64,000 nt of DNA. Origin: Phenylobacterium sp. NIBR 498073. GTDB taxonomy: Bacteria; Pseudomonadota; Alphaproteobacteria; Caulobacterales; Caulobacteraceae. The notes below the pieces were generated by a model that worked only from the letters and a program-made list of their open reading frames with translations, was not told where the DNA came from and ran no database searches. Shown in pieces: positions 51,156-59,862 of the stretch (the stretch's first letter is position 1; every line of letters starts with the position of its first letter). Both the position numbers and the translations under genes were made by a program. Location: contig NZ_CP114599.1 of NCBI RefSeq assembly GCF_027286305.1, forward strand, positions 868,001 to 932,000, given 5' to 3'.

Positions 51156-52091
51156 ATGACCCAACCCGTCAGACACTTTGTCGACCTCTGGAAGATCGAA
51201 GCTTCCGACCTGCGCGCCATCCTTGACGACGCCAAGGCGCGCAAGGCCGCCCGCCGTGGCTGGCCTCAGGGCCGCGTGGACGGCGACGCGCCGGCCCGCG
51301 AGCGGACCCTGGCGATGATCTTTCAGAAGAACTCCACCCGCACCCGCTTCTCGTTCGACGCGGCCATGCGCCAGCTGGGCGGCGACGTCATCATCTCGAC
51401 CGCCAACGACATGCAGCTCGGCCGCGGCGAGACCATCGAGGACACCGCCAAGGTGCTGTCGCGCATGGTCGACGCCGTCATGCTGCGCGCCAACAGCCAC
51501 GAGGACGTCGAGCGGCTGGCCTACGCCTCCACCGTGCCGGTCATCAACGGCCTGTCCGACAAGGGTCATCCCTGCCAGATCATCGCCGACCTGATGACCT
51601 TCGAGGAGCATCGCGGCCCGCTGGCCGGCAAGACCCTGGCCTGGGTCGGCGACGGCAACAACGTCTGCTCCAGCTTCATCCACGCCGCGCCCAAGCTCGG
51701 CTTCAAGCTGAACATCGCCAGCCCGGCGCTGTATCACCCGGACCTGATGGACCTGGCCCGCGCCGCCGACCTGCAGGGCCAGGTATTCACCACCGACGAC
51801 CCGCGCGAGGCCGTGCGCGGCGCCGACTGCGTGATCACCGACACCTGGGTCTCGATGGGCGACGTCGACCATGACGAGCGCATGGAGGCCCTGGAGCCCT
51901 ATCAGGTCGACGGCGATCTGATGTCGCTGGCCGCCAAGGACGGCGTCTTCCTGCATTGCCTGCCGGCCCACCGCGGCGAGGAAGTCACCGATGACGTCAT
52001 CGACGGCCCGCAGTCGTTGATCTGGGACGAGGCGGAAAACCGCATTCACGCCCAGAAGTCGATCCTCGCCTGGTGCTTCGGGGCGATCTGA
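51156..52091 (+). CDS. argF: Ornithine carbamoyltransferase
   Basis: A 311-residue OTCase joining carbamoyl phosphate and ornithine to citrulline. [21 protein letters not shown] (carbamoyl-phosphate site), [43 protein letters not shown] and the ornithine-side [18 protein letters not shown] are all in place. It lies 121 bases after argD with a palindromic repeat between, and 66 bases before hslO. Confidence 0.97.
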   Translation: MTQPVRHFVDLWKIEASDLRAILDDAKARKAARRGWPQGRVDGDAPARERTLAMIFQKNSTRTRFSFDAAMRQLGGDVIISTANDMQLGRGETIEDTAKVLSRMVDAVMLRANSHEDVERLAYASTVPVINGLSDKGHPCQIIADLMTFEEHRGPLAGKTLAWVGDGNNVCSSFIHAAPKLGFKLNIASPALYHPDLMDLARAADLQGQVFTTDDPREAVRGADCVITDTWVSMGDVDHDERMEALEPYQVDGDLMSLAAKDGVFLHCLPAHRGEEVTDDVIDGPQSLIWDEAENRIHAQKSILAWCFGAI

Positions 52092-52157
52092 CCGCGACAA
52101 GGGGAGGCGAGCGCTAAAGCTCGCAACTTCGGCCTCGCCCCCCTATATGCCGCCACC

Positions 52158-53069
52158 ATGTCCGACACCGTCATGAACGCCATCCCCGACGACATCGTCG
52201 CCCCCTTCCAGATCGAGGGCGAGGCCGTGCGCGGCCGCCTCGTCCGCCTGGGCCCGGCGGTGCACGAGATCCTGTCCGGCCACGCCTATCCCGAACCGGT
52301 CGCCAACTTGCTGGGCGAGGCCTGCGCGCTCGCCGCCCTGGTCGGCTCCAGCCTGAAGTTCGACGGCCGGCTGATCGTCCAGGCCCAGGGCGACGGCCCG
52401 GTGCGCTATGTCGTGGTCGACTACGACACCAGCGGCGCTCTGCGCGGCTATTGCCGGTTCGACGCGGACGAGGTCGCCAAGCTCAGCACCGGCTTCGCGC
52501 GACCGGGCGCCAAGAGCCTGCTGGGCGGCGGCGTGTTCATCATGACCGTCGACCAAGGCCCGGACATGGACCGCTACCAGGGCGTCACCGCCATCGAGGG
52601 CGAGACCCTGGCACTCTGCGCCGAGCAGTATTTCGCCCAGTCGGAGCAAACCCCGACCCGCGTGCGCCTGGCCGTCGGCCAGGCCGACGTCGGCCAGGGG
52701 CCGCAATGGCGCGCTGGCGGCATGCTGATCCAGAACATCGCCGAGGACGACGCCCGCGGTTCGACCACCGAGGCCTGGGTGCGCACCCAGGCGTTCTTCG
52801 AGACCATCGGCGAAGACGAACTGCTCGACCCGACGATCTCGGCCGAGACGCTGCTGTTCCGTCTGTTCCACGAGGACGGCGTGCGGGTCTTCGAGCCCAA
52901 GTCGCTGCAGGCCTTCTGCCGCTGCTCGCAGGACCGCATCGAGACCGTCTTGAAGTCCTTCGGCGACGACGAGCGGGCCGACATGGTCGAGGACGACGGC
53001 CAGATCCGGGTGACCTGCGAATACTGCTCGACGGTCTACGCCATCGACCCGGCGGCGCTTAGCTCGTAG
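52158..53069 (+). CDS. hslO: Redox-regulated chaperone Hsp33
   Basis: A 303-residue Hsp33. The N-terminal chaperone domain (about residues 15-245) includes LIVQAQGDGPVRYVVVDY and GGGVFIMTVDQG. The C-terminal redox switch has the C-x-C pair in FCRCSQDRI and the C-x2-C pair in CEYCSTVY, four zinc-binding cysteines that oxidise to activate the chaperone. The gene follows argF as in several alphaproteobacteria. Confidence 0.96.
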   Translation: MSDTVMNAIPDDIVAPFQIEGEAVRGRLVRLGPAVHEILSGHAYPEPVANLLGEACALAALVGSSLKFDGRLIVQAQGDGPVRYVVVDYDTSGALRGYCRFDADEVAKLSTGFARPGAKSLLGGGVFIMTVDQGPDMDRYQGVTAIEGETLALCAEQYFAQSEQTPTRVRLAVGQADVGQGPQWRAGGMLIQNIAEDDARGSTTEAWVRTQAFFETIGEDELLDPTISAETLLFRLFHEDGVRVFEPKSLQAFCRCSQDRIETVLKSFGDDERADMVEDDGQIRVTCEYCSTVYAIDPAALSS

Positions 53070-53070
53070 C

Positions 53071-53198
53071 GGTCGTCCCGGTTTGCGAAGCGAGACGGGG
53101 ACCCATGAACACATGGTGCTATAGTCTCCAGCTCGAGTCTCGCCGTTTGGCGCGAATGGGTCCCAGTCTTCGGCTGCGCCGAACCCGGGATGCTAGCC
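53071..53198. repeat. Palindromic intergenic repeat, family 1, copy C
   Basis: A 128-base degenerate copy of the element at 19039-19176. It keeps GTCCCGG at the left, ACCCATGAACAC, GCGAATGGGTCCCAGTC, and ACCCGGGATGCTAGCC at the right, but its outer arms no longer match perfectly. It lies between hslO and the next gene. Confidence 0.7.
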
Positions 53199-53242
53199 TT
53201 TGCGGGCTGGTCTCCTGCGCCCGCTGACGCGACTATGGCGGC

Positions 53243-54307
53243 ATGGACGACGCTGACCGCGAATTTGACGAACTCGCCGCCCTGACCGGCGCGCTTCTGG
53301 GCGCCTTGGAGGCGCTCGCCTTGATCGGCCGGCGGCTGAACCCGCCGGACCTGCCCGCGTTGCTGGCCGCGGTCGGCGCGCCCGAGGCGGCCCTGCACGA
53401 ACACCTCCAAAGGGCGATCGCCTGGCAGGGCCCGGTCGCGGCGCTGCGGGGGCCGTTGGAAGAGGTCGGCCAGGCGGTCATTTCCGCCTTCGAGGGCCTG
53501 CGCGCGGGCGCGGCGGCCGGCGACGTGATGCAGTCGTTCAAGGCGCTGCGCCATGGGCCGCGGGCGCTCGAAGCGCTCTATCCCCTGGCCGGCCTGCTGC
53601 CGCCGGTGAGCCGCTTCTTCCTGGAGCCTGCCGTTCGCAGTGACGCAGAACTGCAGGCGCGCTTCAACGCTCCGGCTCCGCACACCGGCGTCATGCACGG
53701 CGGCGGCGAACCGGGCGCGCGCGGCGCGTTCTCGGTCTATGTGCCGGAGTACTATTCCCCCGACCGCGCCTGGCCGCTGGTCGTCGCCCTGCACGGGGGT
53801 TCGGGAAACGGCCGGGCGTTCCTGTGGAGCTGGCTGCGCGCCGCCCGCAGCCACGGCGCGATCGTGGTGGCTCCGACCGCGATCGGCCAGACCTGGGCGC
53901 TGACCGGCCCGGATCTCGACACTCCGAATTTGGCGCACATCATCTCCGAGGTCGGCGCGCGCTGGACCCTGGACAGCCAACGCTTGCTGCTCACCGGCAT
54001 GAGCGACGGAGGCACCTTCAGCTATGTGAGCGGGCTGGAGCCGGCCTCCCCGTTCACCCATCTGGCGCCGGTGGCGGCCGCCTTCCACCCGATGCTGGCC
54101 CAGATGGCCGCTCCCGAGCGCCTGCGCGGCCTGCCGATCCAGGTCGTTCACGGGGCGCTGGATTGGATGTTCCCGGTCGATATGGCGCGCGAGGCCGTCC
54201 GCGCCTTGGACGCGGCCGGCGCCGACGTCGCCTATCAAGAGCTTCCCGACCTCGCGCACGCCTATCCGCTGGAGATGAGCGCGGAAATCCTGGCCTGGCT
54301 GACCTAA
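53243..54307 (+). CDS. Esterase/depolymerase-like alpha/beta-hydrolase
   Basis: A 354-residue protein. A helical region of about 150 residues precedes an alpha/beta-hydrolase domain of the PHB depolymerase/phospholipase-carboxylesterase type: oxyanion loop VVALHGGSGNGRAF, nucleophile elbow LLTGMSDGGTFS, acid in HGALDWMFPVD, histidine in DLAHAYPLE. No signal peptide. The substrate is not evident. Its TAA stop overlaps the stop of the 42-residue ORF on the other strand. Confidence 0.82.
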   Translation: MDDADREFDELAALTGALLGALEALALIGRRLNPPDLPALLAAVGAPEAALHEHLQRAIAWQGPVAALRGPLEEVGQAVISAFEGLRAGAAAGDVMQSFKALRHGPRALEALYPLAGLLPPVSRFFLEPAVRSDAELQARFNAPAPHTGVMHGGGEPGARGAFSVYVPEYYSPDRAWPLVVALHGGSGNGRAFLWSWLRAARSHGAIVVAPTAIGQTWALTGPDLDTPNLAHIISEVGARWTLDSQRLLLTGMSDGGTFSYVSGLEPASPFTHLAPVAAAFHPMLAQMAAPERLRGLPIQVVHGALDWMFPVDMAREAVRALDAAGADVAYQELPDLAHAYPLEMSAEILAWLT

Positions 54308-54432
54308 CCCTTCCAAGGCCGCAGCCGCGGCAGCCAGCGCGGCACGTTGGCGAAATAGGGGCCGTACTGCGCCGGAAAACTGCGGCTCAGGGTCGGCTCT
54401 TCGTAGCCGATCAGCGAGTGCGTCCGGGTCAT
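54304..54432 (-). CDS. 42-residue ORF downstream of metZ
   Basis: A short basic protein (MTRTHSLIGYEEPTLSRSFP, then AQYGPYFANV and PRWLPRLRPWKG). The ATG follows GGGAGG by seven bases, an ideal ribosome-binding site. That site lies in a 33-base hairpin (54431-54463) whose far arm contains the start codon. It sits 44 bases after metZ on the same strand. No family recognised; coding status is inferred from the ribosome-binding site and clean termini. Confidence 0.55.
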   Translation of the reverse strand: MTRTHSLIGYEEPTLSRSFPAQYGPYFANVPRWLPRLRPWKG

Positions 54433-54463
54433 CGCAGGGCCTCCCGATGGAAAGCCCTGCGAT
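54431..54463 (-). promoter_or_regulatory. Hairpin over the ribosome-binding site of the 42-residue ORF
   Basis: A perfect 10-bp inverted repeat with a 13-base loop. On the minus strand the loop holds most of GGGAGG and the 3' arm ends in the AT of the ATG. It could damp translation of the small ORF or act as a weak metZ terminator. Confidence 0.5.
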
Positions 54464-54476
54464 CAGGCGCTCAAGT

Positions 54477-55661
54477 TCAGGCCGCGTCCAGCGCGCGGCT
54501 GACGTCGCGGGTCAGGTCGCCGGCGCCTTCGAGCCCGACGCTCATCCGCACCCAGCCCTCGGTCAGGCCGATTTCCAGCCGCTCGGCCTCAGGCATCGAG
54601 CGGTGCGTGGTGGTGCAGGGGTGCGTCGCCATCGACTTGGCGTCGCCGAGGTTGTTGGAGATGTCGATGATCTCCAGCGTGTCCAGGAACCGCCAGGCGG
54701 CTTCGCGGCTGCCCAGGTCGAAGGCCACGACATTGCCGCCGCCGGTCATCTGGTTGGCGACGAGCGCCGCCTGCGGGTGATCGGGCCGGGTCGGATAGAG
54801 CACCGTCTTGGCCTTCGAATGGGCGGCGACGACGTCGGCGATCTTGGCCGCGTTCTGAGCCTGGCGGGTGACGCGCAGCTCCAGGGTCTCCAGGCCCTTG
54901 AGCAGGACCCAGGCGTTGAACGGCGACAGGGCCGGCCCGGTGTGGCGCAGGATGTCCTTGTACGCCTCGGTCATCAGCTGCTCGGCGCCGAGGATCGCGC
55001 CGCCCAGCACCCGGCCCTGGCCGTCGATGTGCTTGGTGGCCGAGTAGACGACGATGTCGGCGCCCAGGGCCAGCGGCTTCTGGAAGACCGGCGTGGCGAA
55101 CACGTTGTCGACCACCAGCTTGCCGCCGGCCGCATGGGCGATCTCGGCGACGGCGCCGATGGCGGTCACTTCCAGCAGCGGGTTGGCCGGGCTTTCGACC
55201 AGGAAGGCCTTGGTGTTGGGCCGCACCGCGTTCTTCCAGGCGGTGAGGTCGGTGGCGTCGACATAGGTCACCTCGACGCCGAAGCGCGGCATCCAATCCG
55301 ACAGGATCCAGCGGCAGGAGCCGAACAGCGCCCGGCCCGCGACGATGTGGTCGCCGGCCCGCACCAGGCCCTGCAGCGCCACATGCACCGCCGCCATGCC
55401 CGAGGCGGTGGCCTTGCAGACCTCGGCGCCTTCCAGCAGCGCCAGGCGATCCTCGAACATCTGCGTCGTCGGGTTGCCGAAGCGCTGGTAGATGAAGCCC
55501 GGCTCCTCGCCGGAGAAGCGCTTGTCGGCGGCGCCGGCGCTCTCGTACGAAAAGCTCTGGGTCAGGAACAGCGCCTCGGAAATCTCTCCGTAGGGCGTGC
55601 GCGCCATGCCGCCGCGCACCAGCTTGGTCTCGAGCTCCCAGTCGCGCTTGTCTTCGGCCAT
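54477..55661 (-). CDS. metZ: O-succinylhomoserine sulfhydrylase
   Basis: A 394-residue PLP enzyme of the Cys/Met metabolism family. YQRFGNPTTQMFEDRLALLEG, TASGMAAVHVAL, VESPANPLLEV and the PLP lysine in YSATKHIDGQGRVLGG are typical. The long form starting ELETKLVRGG.RTPYGEISEALFLTQSF is MetZ rather than MetB. It forms homocysteine from O-succinylhomoserine and sulfide. Divergent from dcd. I found no convincing SAM riboswitch in its leader. Confidence 0.95.
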   Translation of the reverse strand: MAEDKRDWELETKLVRGGMARTPYGEISEALFLTQSFSYESAGAADKRFSGEEPGFIYQRFGNPTTQMFEDRLALLEGAEVCKATASGMAAVHVALQGLVRAGDHIVAGRALFGSCRWILSDWMPRFGVEVTYVDATDLTAWKNAVRPNTKAFLVESPANPLLEVTAIGAVAEIAHAAGGKLVVDNVFATPVFQKPLALGADIVVYSATKHIDGQGRVLGGAILGAEQLMTEAYKDILRHTGPALSPFNAWVLLKGLETLELRVTRQAQNAAKIADVVAAHSKAKTVLYPTRPDHPQAALVANQMTGGGNVVAFDLGSREAAWRFLDTLEIIDISNNLGDAKSMATHPCTTTHRSMPEAERLEIGLTEGWVRMSVGLEGAGDLTRDVSRALDAA

Positions 55662-55799
55662 GGTGGTTCCTTTCAGCTTAGGTTGGGCGTTCTAAACCTC
55701 GGTCCTGGCCTCCGCCACCAGTGAAAATCTGCCGCAGCTTGCAGGTGAAGCGGGCCTCCAGCCTTGCCAGACTCGTGGCGGACGGCGAGTGTCGCGGCG

Positions 55800-56813
55800 A
55801 TGAGCCACGCCCCCGGTATCCTGCCTTCCCAATCCATCGACGAGCTGATCGCTGCGGGCGCCATCACGTCATCCCGCCCGTTCGACCTCGACCAGGTGCA
55901 GCCCGCCAGCCTCGACCTGCGCCTGGGCGCGCGGGCCTGGCGCGTACGCGCCTCGTTCCTGCCCGGGCTGGGGCGCACCGTGCCGCAGCGCCTTGAGGAC
56001 GTGGCGATGCACGAACTCGACCTGACCCGTGGCGCGGTGCTCGAAAAGGGCTGCGTCTACATCGCCGAGCTGCAGGAAGGCCTGGCGCTGCCCAAGGGCA
56101 TCTCGGCCCGAGCCAATCCCAAGAGCTCGACCGGCCGGGTCGATGTGTTCGTGCGACTGCTGACCAACAATTCCGTCGCCTTCGACGACGTGGCCGAAGG
56201 ATACGCCGGACCGACCTTCATCGAGATCGCGCCGCAGACCTTCTCGATCTTGGTGCGCACCTCCACCCGCCTGAACCAGCTGCGTCTGAAGCGCGGCGAG
56301 CCGCCGAAGCTCCAGGTGCGCAGCGTCGGGGTCGACCTCTCCGATGGCGTCGCCGGCTTCCGCGCGCGCCGCCATGCCGGGGTGGTCGACATGGACCACG
56401 TCGACGGCCACGACCCCAAGGACTTCTGGGAGCCGCTGATCCCGCGCCGCGGCGAGCTGCTGCTCGACCCGGGCGAGTTCTACATCCTGGCCTCTAAGGA
56501 GGCCGTGGAGATCCCGGTCATGGAGGCGGCGGAAATGACCCCGATCGATCCCTCGGTCGGCGAGTTCCGTGTCCACTACGCCGGCTTCTTCGATCCGGGC
56601 TTCGGCACCGAGGAGGCGGGCGGCGTCGGCTCGCGCGGCGTGCTCGAGGTGCGCAGCCACGAGACGCCGTTTCTGCTCGAGGACGGCCAGACCGTCGCTC
56701 GGCTGGTTTATGAGCCGCTGACCGCGAAACCTGCCCGTCTCTACGGCGAAGGCGGCTCGCACTACCAGCGCCAGGGGCTGAAGCTCTCGAAGCATTTCCG
56801 AATCTGGAGCTAG
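55800..56813 (+). CDS. dcd: dCTP deaminase, long two-domain form
   Basis: A 337-residue 2'-deoxycytidine 5'-triphosphate deaminase of the alphaproteobacterial type, made of two dUTPase-like halves. The first half has PASLDLRLGARAWRVR and ARANPKSSTGRVDVFVRLLT; the second has EPLIPRRGELLLDPGEFYILASKE and FDPGFG. It makes dUTP from dCTP. An in-frame ATG 12 codons upstream exists; the chosen start gives the standard N terminus SHAPGILPSQSIDELIAAGAI. Confidence 0.92.
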   Translation: MSHAPGILPSQSIDELIAAGAITSSRPFDLDQVQPASLDLRLGARAWRVRASFLPGLGRTVPQRLEDVAMHELDLTRGAVLEKGCVYIAELQEGLALPKGISARANPKSSTGRVDVFVRLLTNNSVAFDDVAEGYAGPTFIEIAPQTFSILVRTSTRLNQLRLKRGEPPKLQVRSVGVDLSDGVAGFRARRHAGVVDMDHVDGHDPKDFWEPLIPRRGELLLDPGEFYILASKEAVEIPVMEAAEMTPIDPSVGEFRVHYAGFFDPGFGTEEAGGVGSRGVLEVRSHETPFLLEDGQTVARLVYEPLTAKPARLYGEGGSHYQRQGLKLSKHFRIWS

Positions 56814-56857
56814 GCGCGTGTGCTATGCTGGCCGCCTCCCCGCGGAGGACGGCCGGC

Positions 56858-57334
56858 ATGCTGAAGCTGGACCATGTGGTGTTTCCGGTGCGCGACGCCG
56901 GCGCCAGCCTCGCCTTCTATCGCGATGTCGTCGGGCTTGAGCTCGTCGAGGCCCACGAGGGCGACGACTGGGGCGACTACGCCTGGTTGATGATGATCTT
57001 CGCCTTGCCGGGCGGCGGCGAGATCGTGCTGGTGGAGCTGAAGGGGGCGCCGGCGCCGCTCTATCGCGACCTTCCCAAGGACGCCCGCCACTACGCGATG
57101 TCAGCCGACGCCGTCGCCGAGCTCGCCAATTGGCGAATGCGCCTGAGGGAGGCCGGCGTCCGCTACTGGGAAGAAGACCACGGCGCCCAGCAGTCGATCT
57201 ACTTCCAGGACCCGGACGGGGTGGTGCTCGAGGTCACCGCTCCGCCCAGCCGCCCGCCCGCCAAAACGTCGGAACGCGCCCGGGCGACAGTTCGGCGCTG
57301 GATCGACGGCGGGCCCGGCGTTCCCCATCCTTGA
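56858..57334 (+). CDS. VOC-family (glyoxalase-like) protein
   Basis: A 158-residue single VOC domain. The start MLKLDHVVFPVRDAGASLAFYRDVVGLELV and the end SIYFQDPDGVVLEVTAP are the characteristic beta-alpha-beta modules; His near residue 6 and Glu near residue 133 are candidate metal ligands. Such proteins act as lyases, dioxygenases or resistance proteins; the reaction here is unknown. GGAGG precedes the ATG. Between dcd and purD on the same strand. Confidence 0.88.
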   Translation: MLKLDHVVFPVRDAGASLAFYRDVVGLELVEAHEGDDWGDYAWLMMIFALPGGGEIVLVELKGAPAPLYRDLPKDARHYAMSADAVAELANWRMRLREAGVRYWEEDHGAQQSIYFQDPDGVVLEVTAPPSRPPAKTSERARATVRRWIDGGPGVPHP

Positions 57335-57366
57335 CCGCCGCGCCTGCGCGCGCCAAACGCTCGCTC

Positions 57367-58641
57367 ATGAACATCCTCCTCGTCGGCTCGGGCGGGCGCG
57401 AACATGCGCTGGCCTGGAAGATCGCGGCCTCGCCGCTGGTGAAGCGTCTGGTAATGGCGCCGGGCAATCCGGGCATGGCCGCCTTAGGCGAGCTCGCGCC
57501 GCTGAAGGCCACCGACGTCGCCGGCCTGCTGGCGCTGGCCAAGGAGATGCCCGCCGACCTAGTGGTCATCGGCCCGGAGGTTTCTGTCGAGGCTGGCCTC
57601 GCCGACGCGCTCAACGCGGCGCAGATCCCGTGTTTCGGCCCGGTCGCCGCCGCCGGCCAGCTGGAATCGTCCAAGGCCTTCACCAAGGCCTTCACCGACC
57701 GCCATGGCTTGCCGACCTCCGGCTACAAGGTCTGCGACACCGCAGAGGCCGGCAAGGCCGCGCTCGACGCGTTCCAGCCGCCCTATGTAATCAAGGCCGA
57801 CGGCCTTGCGGCGGGGAAGGGCGTGGTCATCGCCCAGGACCGGGCCGAAGCCGAAGCCGCCATCGACGACGCCCTGGGCGGGCGGTTCGGGGCGGCCGGC
57901 GCGCGGGTGGTGATCGAGGAGTTCCTAGAGGGCGAGATCGGCTCGCTGTTCGCGCTCTGCGACGGCAAGGACTCCATCGTCTTCGGCGCGGCCCAGGACC
58001 ATAAGCGCGCCTATGACGGCGAGGTCGGTCCGAACACCGGCGGCATGGGCACCTATTCGCCGGCCCCGGTCTTTACGCCCGACCTCGTTGAGCAGGTCCG
58101 CACGCGCCTGGCCGAGCCCGCCTTCGCCGGCATCGCCGCGGAAGGCGCGCCCTACAAGGGCGTGCTGTTCGTCGAGCTGATGGCCACCAAGGACGGCCCC
58201 AAGCTGGTCGAGTTCAACGTCCGCTTCGGCGATCCCGAATGCCAGGTGCTGATGCTGCGCCTGGAGAGCGACCTGGTTCCCTATCTCGTGGCCTGCGCCA
58301 ACGGCACGCTGGGCCAGATGCCGGCGCCGGTCTGGCGCGACGAGTCGGCGATCTGCGTGGTGCTGGCCGCCGACGGCTATCCGGAGAGCCCGGTCACAGG
58401 CTCGATCATCCGAGGCGCGGAACAGGACTTCGGGCCGGACGTCGCGGTCTTTCACGCCGGCACCTCGCGCGACGCCGACGGGACCCTGCGGGCCTCGGGC
58501 GGGCGGGTGCTGAACGTCTGCGCCCGCGGCGCGACCCTGCAGGCGGCTCGCGACAAGGCCTATGCGGCGATCGCGCGGATCGACTGGCCGGGCGGCTTCC
58601 ATCGCACCGACATCGGCTGGCGGGCGTTGCAGCCCCGCTGA
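57367..58641 (+). CDS. purD: Phosphoribosylamine-glycine ligase
   Basis: A 424-residue PurD of the ATP-grasp family, forming GAR in purine synthesis. The N domain starts MNILLVGSGGREHALAWKI; GPEVSVEAGLAD and FGPVAAAGQLESSKAFTK follow. The ATP-grasp has YVIKADGLAAGKGVVIAQD, EEFLEGEIGSLFAL and GAAQDHKRAYDGEVGPNTGGMGTYSP, with EFNVRFGDPECQ as the metal site. The C-terminal GGRVLNVCARGATLQAARDKAY is normal. Confidence 0.98.
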   Translation: MNILLVGSGGREHALAWKIAASPLVKRLVMAPGNPGMAALGELAPLKATDVAGLLALAKEMPADLVVIGPEVSVEAGLADALNAAQIPCFGPVAAAGQLESSKAFTKAFTDRHGLPTSGYKVCDTAEAGKAALDAFQPPYVIKADGLAAGKGVVIAQDRAEAEAAIDDALGGRFGAAGARVVIEEFLEGEIGSLFALCDGKDSIVFGAAQDHKRAYDGEVGPNTGGMGTYSPAPVFTPDLVEQVRTRLAEPAFAGIAAEGAPYKGVLFVELMATKDGPKLVEFNVRFGDPECQVLMLRLESDLVPYLVACANGTLGQMPAPVWRDESAICVVLAADGYPESPVTGSIIRGAEQDFGPDVAVFHAGTSRDADGTLRASGGRVLNVCARGATLQAARDKAYAAIARIDWPGGFHRTDIGWRALQPR

Positions 58642-58728
58642 CGTTCCCGCCGCGGAACGGCTTGCTCGCCATGCCGTGGCCTCGGTATGGTGGTTCAAAC
58701 AACTGTACGAACCGCCGAGGGAACCGCC

Positions 58729-59796
58729 ATGTCCGACACCGCCGAGCAGCAGCGCGAACAGCTCAACAGCGGCACCAAGGAGGTCGCCGAGTCCCATCGT
58801 TTCGATGAGGCCGCGCTGGCCGCCTGGATGCAGGCCAATGTCGAGGGCTACGCCGGTCCGCTGGAAGTGCGCCAGTTCAAGGGCGGCCAGTCGAACCCGA
58901 CCTATCAGCTGATCACCCCGACCAAGAAATACGTCATGCGGCGCAAGCCGCCGGGCAAGCTGCTGCCCTCGGCGCACGCGGTCGACCGCGAGTACAAGGT
59001 GATCACCGCGCTCTACCCGACCGGTTTCCCGGTCGCTCGCTCCTACGGCCTCTGCACGGACGAGGCGGTCATCGGCACCATGTTCTACGTGATGGACATG
59101 GTCGAAGGGCGGATCCTCTGGGACCAGCAGCTGCCGCAGTACGAGCCGGCCGAGCGCCATGCGATCTTCATGGCCAAGATCAACACCCTGGCCGACCTGC
59201 ATAACACCGACTACCAGGCCATCGGCCTCGGCGACTACGGCAAGCCCGGCAACTATATGGGCCGTCAGGTCGACCGTTGGACCAAGCAGTACAAGGCCTC
59301 GGAAACCGTCCACATCGAGGAGATGGAGCGGCTGATCGACTGGCTGCCCAAGACCCTGCCCGAGCAGGAGCGCACCTCGATCGTCCATGGCGACTACCGC
59401 CTGGACAACATGGTCATCCACCCGACCGAGCCGCGCGTCATCGCCGTGCTCGACTGGGAGCTGGGCACCCTCGGCGAACCGCTCGCCGACTTCACCTATC
59501 TCCTGATGAACTGGGTCAACGGCACCATCTCGCAGCTGCCCGACCTGAAGGCGCATGGCATCCCGACCATCGAGGAGGCGGTCGAGGCCTATTGCGCCCG
59601 CACCGGCCGCTCGGGCCTGCATCACCTCGACTGGTTCCTGTCCTACAACATGTTCCGCCTGGCCGGGATCTGCCAGGGCATCGTCGGCCGGGTGCGCGAC
59701 GGCACGGCCAACAGCCCGCAGGCCGCGGCGATGGCCGAGCGGGTGCCTCTGCTGGCCAAGTCGGCGTGGGAGTACGCCCAGCGGGCGGGGGCCTAG
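58729..59796 (+). CDS. APH-fold phosphotransferase, ACAD10-like
   Basis: A 355-residue aminoglycoside-phosphotransferase-fold kinase. It has the ATP-binding lysine region YVMRRKPPGKLLPSAHAVDREYKVI, the catalytic loop SIVHGDYRLDNMVIH and the metal DWELGTLGEPLADFTYL. The RRKPPG motif marks the acyl-CoA-dehydrogenase-associated kinases, homologous to the kinase part of ACAD10/11 that phosphorylates 4-hydroxy-acyl-CoA. No acyl-CoA dehydrogenase is adjacent, so this role is only likely. Confidence 0.88.
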   Translation: MSDTAEQQREQLNSGTKEVAESHRFDEAALAAWMQANVEGYAGPLEVRQFKGGQSNPTYQLITPTKKYVMRRKPPGKLLPSAHAVDREYKVITALYPTGFPVARSYGLCTDEAVIGTMFYVMDMVEGRILWDQQLPQYEPAERHAIFMAKINTLADLHNTDYQAIGLGDYGKPGNYMGRQVDRWTKQYKASETVHIEEMERLIDWLPKTLPEQERTSIVHGDYRLDNMVIHPTEPRVIAVLDWELGTLGEPLADFTYLLMNWVNGTISQLPDLKAHGIPTIEEAVEAYCARTGRSGLHHLDWFLSYNMFRLAGICQGIVGRVRDGTANSPQAAAMAERVPLLAKSAWEYAQRAGA

Positions 59797-59862
59797 CAAG
59801 GTCTCTCGCGGCGTGCGAAGAGGGCGATCGGCCGATCGCCCAACGTCCGAGTACGGAGCCCC

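Noticed and set aside
55662..55760. Possible SAM riboswitch in the metZ leader
   Set aside because: MetZ genes often carry SAM-II riboswitches and the leader has an AGGTT/AACCT hairpin, but the SAM-II core (paired P1 with its GCTAAAAAGG-type end) is not matched convincingly by eye. An Rfam scan would decide.
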